A DNA stretch of 9,987 nt from CAYYWP01 sp050176585 (GTDB lineage: Bacteria; Desulfobacterota; Binatia; HRBIN30; CADEER01). A model generated the notes under the pieces. That model saw only the letters and a program-made list of their open reading frames with translations. It made no database searches and was not told the DNA's origin. Shown here piece after piece: positions 1 to 6,449 of the stretch (its first letter is position 1; each line of letters begins with the position of its first letter). The DNA is taken from contig JBFXHX010000077.1 in NCBI GenBank assembly GCA_050176585.1, positions 1 through 9,987 of the forward strand. The letters are read 5' to 3'. The translations under genes were made by a program, and so were the position numbers.

Positions 1-1521
1 CGGCCCGACGAGCTGAACGGCATTCTCGAGCGCTTGCGCCGCGGCGAACGGGTGAAGCACCTCGAGACCGTGCGCGTGTGCAAGGATGGCCGGTGCATCA
101 ACGTGCTGGTCAGCGTATCACCCATCAAAAGCGCCGATGGCCGCATCACCGGCGCCGCCTCGATCGCCCGCGACATCACCGAGCAGAAGCGCGCGGGCGA
201 AGCGCTGCGCCGCTACGTGCAGCGCCTGCAGGCGCTGTGGGAGATCGATCGGGCGATCCTCGCGCTGCAATCGCCGGCGCAGATCGCGAAAGCGGCCGTG
301 TCACGGCTGCGCCAACTGATCGGATGCGAGCGCGCGAGCCTCGCCATCTGCGAGCCCGGCGCAGAGCAGTTCACGGTACTGGCGATCGACGGCTTGCACG
401 TGCCGTTTCTGCAAGTCGGCCGGCGGTTGAACCGCCCGGAGTTCGGGGACCTGGGAGGTCTGTTGCAGGATGGGCGCGTCTACCGCAGCGACGACTTGCT
501 CGAGCTGGACGAGCGCCCGGACTGGGTGGCGGCGCTGATCCAGGCGGGGCTGCGCTCGGTGATTCGCGTGCCGCTGATGGTGCGCGAAGAGCTCACGGGA
601 TCGCTGATCCTCGCCGCGGCGCAGGCGCACGCGTTCGGAGATGAGCCGATCGAGATCGCCACCGAGATCACCACGCAGCTGGCGGTCGCAATTCAGCAGG
701 CGCAGCTGCACGAGCAGGTGCAGCGCCACGCCGAGGAGCTCGAAGCGCGGGTGGAGGAGCGCACGGCCGCGCTGCAGGTGGCCAATCGCGAGCTGGAGTC
801 GTTCAGCTACAGGATCTCCCACGACCTGCGGGCCCCGCTGCGCGCCATCGCCGGGTTCACCGAGATCTTGCTCGAGGACCACGTCCACCAGCTCGATGCG
901 ATGGGGCAGGGGTATCTGCGCCGCGTCCAAACCGCCGCCGAGCGCATGGGCAACCTGATCGAGGGCTTGCTGCGGTTGAGCAGGATCTCGCGCTGCGAGC
1001 TGCGGCGGCGGCGCACCGATCTGAGCGCGATGGCCCGCGACATCGCCGCCGAGCTGCACCAGACGCAGCCGCAGCGACAGGTACGGTTCCAGATTGCCGA
1101 AGGTCTCGTGGCGGACGCCGATCCGATCCTGTTGCAGTCGGCGCTGCAGAATCTGCTCGGCAACGCCTGGAAGTACACCAGCGGGCATCCGACGGCGACC
1201 ATCGAGGTCGGGGTGTCCCACCACGCCACGCCGCCCGACGCCGCAGGCTTGCCACTGGACACGCCCGCCTTCTTCGTGCGCGACGACGGCGCGGGGTTCG
1301 ACATGGCCTATGCGCACAAGCTGTTCGAAGCCTTTCAACGCCTGCACGGCCAGCACGAGTTCGAGGGGATCGGGATTGGGCTGGCCACGGTGCGGAGCAT
1401 CATCGATCGCCACGGCGGCCGCATCTGGGCCGAGGGCGCGGTCGAGCGCGGCGTGACGTTCTACTTCACCTTGCCGCCGGCGGCCGAGTCTGCGGGCAGC
1501 GCACATGGAGGGAGGGGCTGA
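1..1521 (+). CDS. PAS-GAF sensor histidine kinase, 5' end cut by window edge
   Basis: The open frame enters from position 1 and gives 506 residues; the true start lies upstream, so an apparent TTG start at 34 is not used. Counting from the first in-window codon, residues 1-64 are the end of a PAS domain with its PAC segment (SVSPIKSADGRITG...ARDITEQKR). About 75-235 is a GAF domain, followed by a helical linker. A HisKA dimerisation domain has the H-box SYRISHDLRAPLR, with phospho-acceptor His274 (codon 820-822). The HATPase_c domain has an N-box (LLGNAWKY, Asn388), G1 (VRDDGAGFD), F-box (LFEAF) and G2 (GIGIGLATV). All catalytic boxes are intact, so it should be an active cytoplasmic kinase of the phytochrome-like HisKA class. 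No membrane segment or receiver domain is visible. The stop overlaps the kaiC start by one base, which ties it to the KaiBC pair. Whether it reads out KaiC/KaiB state, as SasA does in cyanobacteria, is inference; no KaiB-like sensor domain is seen in the visible part. Confidence 0.93.
   Translation, partial: RPDELNGILERLRRGERVKHLETVRVCKDGRCINVLVSVSPIKSADGRITGAASIARDITEQKRAGEALRRYVQRLQALWEIDRAILALQSPAQIAKAAVSRLRQLIGCERASLAICEPGAEQFTVLAIDGLHVPFLQVGRRLNRPEFGDLGGLLQDGRVYRSDDLLELDERPDWVAALIQAGLRSVIRVPLMVREELTGSLILAAAQAHAFGDEPIEIATEITTQLAVAIQQAQLHEQVQRHAEELEARVEERTAALQVANRELESFSYRISHDLRAPLRAIAGFTEILLEDHVHQLDAMGQGYLRRVQTAAERMGNLIEGLLRLSRISRCELRRRRTDLSAMARDIAAELHQTQPQRQVRFQIAEGLVADADPILLQSALQNLLGNAWKYTSGHPTATIEVGVSHHATPPDAAGLPLDTPAFFVRDDGAGFDMAYAHKLFEAFQRLHGQHEFEGIGIGLATVRSIIDRHGGRIWAEGAVERGVTFYFTLPPAAESAGSAHGGRG
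1507..1517 (+). promoter_or_regulatory. Strong purine-rich ribosome binding site for kaiC
   Basis: GGAGGGAGGGG lies inside the last codons of the upstream kinase, with its first GGAGG ending nine bases before the kaiC ATG at 1521. It fixes the kaiC start and suggests efficient re-initiation across the TGATG junction. Confidence 0.6.
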
Positions 1522-3281
1522 TGGGACAGGCGAACGGCGGCGCGGCCGCGGCGCTGGCGAAGATGCCGACCGGGATCGACGGTTTGGACCGCATCACCGG
1601 GGGTGGCCTGCCGCGCGGGCGGACCACTTTGGTGAGTGGCGGACCGGGATGCGGGAAGACGGTGCTGGCGCTGCAGACGCTGGCGGACGGAGCGCGGCGC
1701 TGGCAGGAGCCGGGCATCTTCGTCGCCTTCGAGGAGCACGCGCGCGACATCCTCAGCAACGCCGCCAGCTTTGGGTGGAACCTGCCCGCGCTGCAGCGCC
1801 GTCAGCTGTGTTTCATAGACGCGCGGCTCTCGCCGGGCACGGTGCAGGCGGGCGCCTTCGATCTGACCGCGCTGCTGGCGGCGGTGGCCGCGCAGGCGGC
1901 GGCGATGGGCGCCAAGCGGATCGTGTTCGACGGCATCGACATGCTGCTGTCGGTGCTCGACGATCCGGCGCGCGAGCGCCAGGAGGTGTACAGGCTGCAC
2001 GATTGGCTGGCGCACCAGGGGCTGTCCGCGGTGCTGACCAGCAAGACCGAGGCGGACGCCGCGCTGCAGCGGCGGCACGGGTTTTTGGAGTTCCTGGTGG
2101 ACTGTGCCATCGCGCTGAACCACGAGGTGGTCGACCGCGTCTCGCTGCGCAAGCTGCGGGTGCTGAAGTACCGGGGGTCGAGCTTCGCCGGGAACGAGAT
2201 GCCGTTCACCATCGACCGGGCGGGGATCAGCGTAGGAGATACGGGGCCGGTGGGCAGCGGTGCGCAGCGCGCGCCGACGGCTCGGGTATCCACGGGGGTG
2301 GAGCGGCTCGATGCGATGCTGGGCGGCGGGTACTTCCGCGGCTCGAGCGTGCTGCTCTCGGGGAGCCCGGGGACGGCGAAGTCCACGCTGGCGGGGTGTT
2401 TCATCGCGGCGGCGGGGGCGCGGGGGGAGCGGGGGCTGTATGTGAGCTTCGATGAGACGGCGGGGGAGATCGTGCGCAATCTCGGCTCGGTGGGCATCCG
2501 GCTGGAGCGGCACATCAAGGCGGGGCGGGTGCAGGTGCACGGGGCGGACACGGCGGCGCATAGCGTCGAGGAGCACTTGCTGGCGCTACGGGCGCGGATC
2601 CGGGCGCAGCAGCCGAGCTGTCTGGTCATCGACCCGGTGTCGGCGATGATCAAGGCGGGGGGGAGCCTGGCGGCGATCAGCGTGGCGCAACGGCTGCTGC
2701 GGGGAGCCAAGGCGGAGGGGATTACGGTGCTGTGCACGAGCCTGCTCGGCAGGGTGCGCCGAGAGGTGGAAGGGAGCTTGCTGCCGATCTCGACGATCGC
2801 GGACACGTGGATTCACCTGTCGTATGCGGCGCGCGGGGGCGAGCGGAACCGGGGGCTGTCGATCATCAAGGCGCGGGGGACCAAGCACTCGAATCAGGTG
2901 CGCGAGCTGGTGCTGAGCGAGAAAGGGGTGACGCTGGCGGATGTGTATGCGGCGGGGGGCGATGTGCTGATGGGGACGGCGCGGTGGCAGCGGGAGCAGG
3001 CGGAGGGCCAGGAGGCGGAGCGGTTGCGGGCGGAGATCGAGCACCAGCGCCGGGCGTTGGAGCTGGCGGAGGCGGAGGCGCTGGTGCGGATGCAGGCGGT
3101 GCAGCGGGAGCTGAAGGAGCGCCGGAGCGCGCTGGAGGTGCTGGTGCGCCGGGCGACGGCGCGCACCGAGAGCCGGCAACACGCGTTGAACCGGTTCGCG
3201 GAGCTGGACTCGGCGGCTTCTGCAACGCCGGCGGCGACGGCGCGCCGTCGCCGCGCGGCGCGCACGGGGTCCACGCAGTGA
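1521..3281 (+). CDS. kaiC: KaiC-family double-domain RecA-like ATPase/kinase with C-terminal coiled coil
   Basis: The protein has 586 residues. The N-terminal domain (CI, about 12-240) has Walker A GGPGCGKT (40-47), the acidic pair Glu71-Glu72, and Walker B ending at Asp137. The second domain (CII, about 252-475) has Walker A GSPGTAKST (281-289), Asp311-Glu312 in place of the usual Glu pair, and Walker B Asp371. The stretch SLLPISTIADT aligns with the cyanobacterial KaiC phosphorylation site: Ser424-Thr425 match S431/T432, and Ser419 sits where T426 would be. Cyanobacterial KaiC ends near residue 519. Here the tail from about 486 to 563 is a charged Ala/Glu/Arg/Leu helix predicted to be a coiled coil, then a basic RRRR end. 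KaiC hydrolyses ATP slowly and autophosphorylates as a hexamer; this copy could do so without KaiA, which is absent here. It lies between a histidine kinase and kaiB with one-base overlaps on both sides. From about 2160 onward its codons favour G in third position, unlike the neighbouring genes. Confidence 0.93.
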   Translation: MGQANGGAAAALAKMPTGIDGLDRITGGGLPRGRTTLVSGGPGCGKTVLALQTLADGARRWQEPGIFVAFEEHARDILSNAASFGWNLPALQRRQLCFIDARLSPGTVQAGAFDLTALLAAVAAQAAAMGAKRIVFDGIDMLLSVLDDPARERQEVYRLHDWLAHQGLSAVLTSKTEADAALQRRHGFLEFLVDCAIALNHEVVDRVSLRKLRVLKYRGSSFAGNEMPFTIDRAGISVGDTGPVGSGAQRAPTARVSTGVERLDAMLGGGYFRGSSVLLSGSPGTAKSTLAGCFIAAAGARGERGLYVSFDETAGEIVRNLGSVGIRLERHIKAGRVQVHGADTAAHSVEEHLLALRARIRAQQPSCLVIDPVSAMIKAGGSLAAISVAQRLLRGAKAEGITVLCTSLLGRVRREVEGSLLPISTIADTWIHLSYAARGGERNRGLSIIKARGTKHSNQVRELVLSEKGVTLADVYAAGGDVLMGTARWQREQAEGQEAERLRAEIEHQRRALELAEAEALVRMQAVQRELKERRSALEVLVRRATARTESRQHALNRFAELDSAASATPAATARRRRAARTGSTQ

Positions 3282-3616
3282 TGCCAGGGGGCACACAGCG
3301 CACCGGCGGGCCGCCCGGATTGGTGCTGCGGCTGTACGTGACGACGGGTACGCCGAACTCGACGGCGGCGATCGCGAACCTGCACGCGATCTGCGCCGCC
3401 CACGCGCGCGACGGGCATCGGCTGGACATCGTGGACGTGCTGGACGACCCGCTGCGCGCGCTGGCCGACGGGGTCATCGTCACCCCGACGCTGGTGAAGC
3501 TCGCGCCCGCCCCGATGGCGAAGATCGTCGGCGACCTCAGTGCCACCCAGCGCGTGCTCGCGGTGCTCGGATTGCCTCCGCTGCGCTCGCCCGGCGGCGA
3601 CGCGAGCTCCGTCTAG
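3281..3616 (+). CDS. kaiB: KaiB-like thioredoxin-fold clock protein
   Basis: The gene encodes 111 residues with ATG 3281 overlapping the kaiC stop (TGATG), so it is probably translated by coupling; no strong ribosome site of its own is seen. The core (about 14-97) carries the family pattern LRLYVTTGTPNS near the start, VTPTLVKLAPAP (67-78) and KIVGDLS (81-87), the last two being hallmarks of KaiB. The thioredoxin CxxC is absent, as expected for KaiB. Cyanobacterial KaiB is about 100 residues, so the length is normal, with a short Gly/Pro-rich extension at each end. KaiB binds the CI ring of KaiC after switching fold, and in cyanobacteria it pulls KaiA off KaiC. With no kaiA nearby, this copy more likely modulates KaiC ATPase or oligomeric state. 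SasA-type N-terminal domains share this fold, but the short free-standing form and the position beside kaiC favour KaiB. Confidence 0.92.
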   Translation: MPGGTQRTGGPPGLVLRLYVTTGTPNSTAAIANLHAICAAHARDGHRLDIVDVLDDPLRALADGVIVTPTLVKLAPAPMAKIVGDLSATQRVLAVLGLPPLRSPGGDASSV

Positions 3617-3633
3617 ACCGCGCAGTGTGCAAG

Positions 3634-3653
3634 CCGTAAGAGGGCCGTTACGG
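3634..3653 (+). terminator. Small hairpin after kaiB, attenuator or weak terminator
   Basis: CCGTAA (3634-3639) and TTACGG (3648-3653) are perfect inverted repeats around an 8-base loop, 17 bases after the kaiB stop. No T-run follows, so full intrinsic termination is doubtful. It could reduce read-through into the next gene. Confidence 0.3.
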
Positions 3654-3713
3654 TGCTGCGGTTGGTGCGGACCTCGCGGGTGCAGGCGCGAGGACGCCGA
3701 CGGGGAGGGCTGT

Positions 3714-4307
3714 ATGAGTTTCTGGGCATCGCTATCGATTGCGCTCTCGATGGTCGCCGCGGCGTTCGCGGCCGAGGCGCCCTCGCCACAAGTCGAAGAG
3801 GCGCGGCGAGAAGCGGAAGCCGCGGCGGACCGACTCACCAGCCAGCTGATGGCCAAGCTGACCGCTGCCCTCGCAGAGGGCGGGCCGGTTCAAGCGGTGG
3901 GCGTGTGCAGCGACGTCGCACAGCAGCTCACCACCGCTGCTTCGGAGAAAGACCGGATCGCCGTGCGCCGGACGACCCTCAAATATCGCAATGCGGTCAA
4001 TGCCCCCGACGGCTTCGAACGCGCCTGGCTGGAACGCGCGGGCCGCGCGCGGGCTCTGGGGGAGATGCCGGCTCCGTACGCGGAGGTCGTGGTGCTGCCC
4101 AGTGGCAAACGCGAGCTTCGGTATCTGCGACCGATCATCTTTCCCGGCGGCGTGTGCAGCCAGTGTCATGGCATGCCCGACGAGATACCGCGAGGTGTCG
4201 CCGCCGTGTTGCGCACGCGCTATCCGGCGGACCGCGCAACCGGCTTCAAACCCGGCGATCTGCGCGGCGCGGTAAGCGTGCGGGTCGCATTGCCGGCACA
4301 CGAATGA
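3714..4307 (+). CDS. Tll0287-like (DUF3365) exported c-type heme protein
   Basis: The product has 197 residues. ATG 3714 is chosen because GGGGAGGG (3702-3709) sits four bases before it and a hydrophobic signal-like segment follows (residues 5-20, ending AAAFAA, likely cleavage near Ala20). The frame upstream of it is low-quality sequence. The mature part matches the Tll0287-like/DUF3365 pattern: a helical start, VGVCSDVAQQL with Cys65, LKYRNAVNAPDGFE, then a CSQCH motif (Cys148, Cys151, His152) for covalent heme. In cyanobacterial Tll0287, as I recall, heme is ligated by the CxxCH histidine and an upstream cysteine, which Cys65 would match. The domain is often the sensing part of kinases or cyclases; here it stands alone and would sit in the periplasm. 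It follows kaiB by 97 bases in the same direction, so a redox or gas-sensing role tied to the kai cluster is possible but inferred. The signal peptide lacks the usual basic residue near the N-terminus. Confidence 0.85.
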   Translation: MSFWASLSIALSMVAAAFAAEAPSPQVEEARREAEAAADRLTSQLMAKLTAALAEGGPVQAVGVCSDVAQQLTTAASEKDRIAVRRTTLKYRNAVNAPDGFERAWLERAGRARALGEMPAPYAEVVVLPSGKRELRYLRPIIFPGGVCSQCHGMPDEIPRGVAAVLRTRYPADRATGFKPGDLRGAVSVRVALPAHE

Positions 4308-4353
4308 CTCGCGGCACCCGCGCCGGGGCGTTGCGGCGGACGCTCGGGTATCG

Positions 4354-4383
4354 GCGCCGCGAAATCTGAACCGCGCGCGGCGC
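4354..4383 (+). terminator. Terminator-like GC hairpin after the heme-protein gene
   Basis: GCGCCGCG (4354-4361) pairs perfectly with CGCGGCGC (4376-4383) across a 14-base loop, starting 46 bases after the stop at 4307 and directly before a promoter-like sequence. No T-run follows, so it is only a candidate end of the kai transcript. Confidence 0.35.
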
Positions 4384-4391
4384 GGAGCGCG

Positions 4392-4420
4392 TTGCCGGGA
4401 CCGTCGACCGTCGTTATCAT
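4392..4420 (+). promoter_or_regulatory. Sigma-70-like promoter for the MEDS kinase/response regulator pair
   Basis: TTGCCG (4392-4397) and TATCAT (4415-4420) are separated by 17 bases, matching the -35 (4 of 6) and -10 (5 of 6) consensus with ideal spacing in an otherwise GC-rich region. Transcription would start near 4427, giving a long leader of about 180 bases before the ATG at 4605. Confidence 0.45.
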
Positions 4421-4604
4421 GAGCGGCGCCGATGTGGTCTGCTCGGAACAGCGAAGCGTGCCGAGCGCTGTGGCGTGCCGGCGCGCCCCTCTGGGCCGTG
4501 GCGCCGCATACGACGTGGTCCGTAAGTGCCCGGGGAGGTGCTACGCCGTCGCGCGATCTCGGTGAGCGGCGGCGCGCGGCGCATCGGGCAGTCAATCATT
4601 CCGC

Positions 4605-6449
4605 ATGGATGTCGAGTTGAGGAACACGGGAATCGATGCCGTAGCGGAAGTTCCTTGGGGGACGCATCTCTGCTTGTTCTACGAGAATGAGGCCGATCTC
4701 CTGGACATCATGGCCGGGTTTTTCGCCGCCGGCTTGGAAAGTGGCGAGCTGTGCCTCTGGGTTTTGAGCCCGCCGATCACCGAGGATGATGCATGGGCGG
4801 CATTGGCAAAGGTGCTGCCCGACACGGACCGGTACCGTGCGGAGGGACGGATAGCGCTGCTCCCACACCACGCGTGGTATCTCACCGGCGGCCGCCTCGA
4901 TCTGGACGCGGCGCTGAAGCGCTGGAAGCAGAAGACGGCCGATGCGTTGGCGCGCGGGTATGCCGGAATGCGCGCCGGTGCGCAGACGGCCTGGCTGCAG
5001 CGGGAGGCGTGGAGAGATTTTTGCGCCTACGAGGAAGCGCTGAGCCGCGCCATCGCCGGTGACCGCTCGTTGATTCTCTGCGCGTATCCCGTATGGGCGA
5101 GCGACGCCGCCCTCGTGCTCGATGTCGCGCGCAGTCATCAGACCACCGTGGCGAAGCGGTTGGGCCGATGGGAGGTTCTGGAGAGCGCGGAGCTGCGGGC
5201 GGCGAAGGCAGAGGTCCGCCGCCTGCACGGCTTGGAGCAGGCGCGCGGCGAGCGCTACCGGGCCCAGATCCGGGAGCTCGCCGAGGCCTCGGTCGCGATG
5301 AACGCGCTCGGTTCCGTGGATGAGGTCCTGCGCGCCGCGGCCGCGAGAGCCGGCGCGATCATCGGCACCGAGCAGGCATTGGCGAGTCTCGTCTGGGACG
5401 GGCCTGGCCCGCAGGTGTTGCGCTCGTTCACCGTCTCGGCCGAGCACGCCGGCTTCAGCGACGCCGCGGATGGGGTGTCCACTTGGACTGCACTGGTGTG
5501 TCGCTCGAATCAACCGATCCGGATCACCGCGGCGGATGCCGAAGCGCGCGCCGCAGCGGGGCAGGCCGGCGGTCCAGCGGGAGTGCGGGGCTGGCTTGCG
5601 GCGCCGCTGATCAGCCGGGCAGGGCGGAACCTGGGGGCGATCGAAGTCGCGGGGAAGATCGAGGGCGATTTCGGCGCCACGGACGAGGCGATGCTCGTCC
5701 AACTCGCGCACATGGCATCTGGCGCCATCGAGAATGCGCGACTGTTTGCGCAAGTGCAGCGCGGCCGCGCGCGGCTGCGGAGGCTGTCTCGCGACCTCGT
5801 GAAAACGCAGGAGGACGAGCGCCGCCGGATCGCCCGCGAGCTGCATGACGAAATCGGCCAGGCGCTCACCGCGCTCAAGTTGAATCTGCAAACCGTGGAG
5901 CAGGCGGCGGGCGAGGACGTGCCGGGCCTCCAGGAGAGCGTCGCCATCGCTGATCGCGCGCTCGCGCAGGCGCGGGATCTCTCGCTCGGGCTGCGGCCGT
6001 CGATACTCGACGATCTCGGGCTCGTGGCGGCGCTGCGCTGGTACCTGAACGGCCACATCCAACGCGCGGGCATAGCGACGTCATTCACCTCAAAGGCGGT
6101 CGACGAGCGCTTGCCGGTGGAGATCGAAACGGTGTGCTTTCGTCTCGCCCAGGAGGCGCTCACGAACATCGTGCGGCATGCGCGCGCCACCCGGGTAGCT
6201 GTCGACCTGCACGCCAGCGACGGCGTGCTGCACCTCACGATCCGCGATGACGGCATCGGCTTCGATGTCACCGCGGCGCGCCGTCGCGCTCGCGGTGGAC
6301 AGAGTCTCGGCCTCCTCAGCATGCATGAGCGCGTCGGGCTGGTGGACGGGCGCCTCGAGATCCGCTCGGCGCCGGCGGGCGGCACGGAGGTGCACGCGTG
6401 GCTGCCGATTGCGACGGCGGAGGCGAGCCAAGGGTTGGGCGCCGCATGA
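4605..6449 (+). CDS. MEDS-GAF sensor histidine kinase, HisKA_3 (NarX/DegS class)
   Basis: The protein has 614 residues and no membrane segment. Residues 15-185 form a MEDS (DcmR-type sensory) domain: WGTHLCLFYENEADLLD at 18-34, GLESGELCLWVLSPP, the WLQREAW and YEEALSRAI segments, and LILCAYPV at its end. A helical linker (about 190-228) leads to a GAF domain (228-383). The HisKA_3 dimerisation domain has the box ERRRIARELHDEIGQAL with phospho-acceptor His414. The HATPase_c domain has N-box Asn521 (QEALTNIVRHA), G1 RDDGIGFD (547-554) and G2 GGQSLGLLSMHER (564-576). All catalytic residues are present. MEDS domains were described as likely sensors of small hydrocarbon-type compounds in methanogens and methylotrophs; the ligand here is unknown. 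The gene overlaps the next response regulator by ATGA, which marks the two as partners. The start at 4605 has no clear ribosome site but lies just ahead of the MEDS domain. Confidence 0.92.
   Translation: MDVELRNTGIDAVAEVPWGTHLCLFYENEADLLDIMAGFFAAGLESGELCLWVLSPPITEDDAWAALAKVLPDTDRYRAEGRIALLPHHAWYLTGGRLDLDAALKRWKQKTADALARGYAGMRAGAQTAWLQREAWRDFCAYEEALSRAIAGDRSLILCAYPVWASDAALVLDVARSHQTTVAKRLGRWEVLESAELRAAKAEVRRLHGLEQARGERYRAQIRELAEASVAMNALGSVDEVLRAAAARAGAIIGTEQALASLVWDGPGPQVLRSFTVSAEHAGFSDAADGVSTWTALVCRSNQPIRITAADAEARAAAGQAGGPAGVRGWLAAPLISRAGRNLGAIEVAGKIEGDFGATDEAMLVQLAHMASGAIENARLFAQVQRGRARLRRLSRDLVKTQEDERRRIARELHDEIGQALTALKLNLQTVEQAAGEDVPGLQESVAIADRALAQARDLSLGLRPSILDDLGLVAALRWYLNGHIQRAGIATSFTSKAVDERLPVEIETVCFRLAQEALTNIVRHARATRVAVDLHASDGVLHLTIRDDGIGFDVTAARRRARGGQSLGLLSMHERVGLVDGRLEIRSAPAGGTEVHAWLPIATAEASQGLGAA

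Larger units (their letters stand above)
4308..4604. other. Intergenic region between the kai cluster and the MEDS kinase
   Basis: About 297 bases lie without a supported gene. The region holds a GC-rich hairpin (4354-4383), a sigma-70-like promoter (4392-4420) and a predicted leader of about 180 bases with a second small hairpin (4441-4466). A 62-codon open frame at 4432-4620 exists but has no family match that I recognise and overlaps the next gene start out of frame. Confidence 0.6.

Noticed and set aside
301..1506. 401-codon minus-strand open frame opposite the PAS-GAF kinase
   Set aside because: It has no recognisable domain and mirrors the strong H, N, G1 and G2 boxes of the plus-strand kinase.
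1461..3296. Minus-strand and alternative plus-strand frames over kaiC
   Set aside because: The products are Arg/Gly/Ala-rich without motifs, while the kaiC frame has both P-loops and full family similarity.
4432..4620. 62-codon plus-strand frame upstream of the MEDS kinase
   Set aside because: It has no ribosome site or known domain and overlaps the kinase start out of frame; it may be a leader peptide but nothing supports this.
6398..6445. Upstream start for the NarL-type regulator
   Set aside because: It adds 16 non-conserved residues, whereas ATG 6446 overlaps the kinase stop as ATGA and begins right at the receiver domain.
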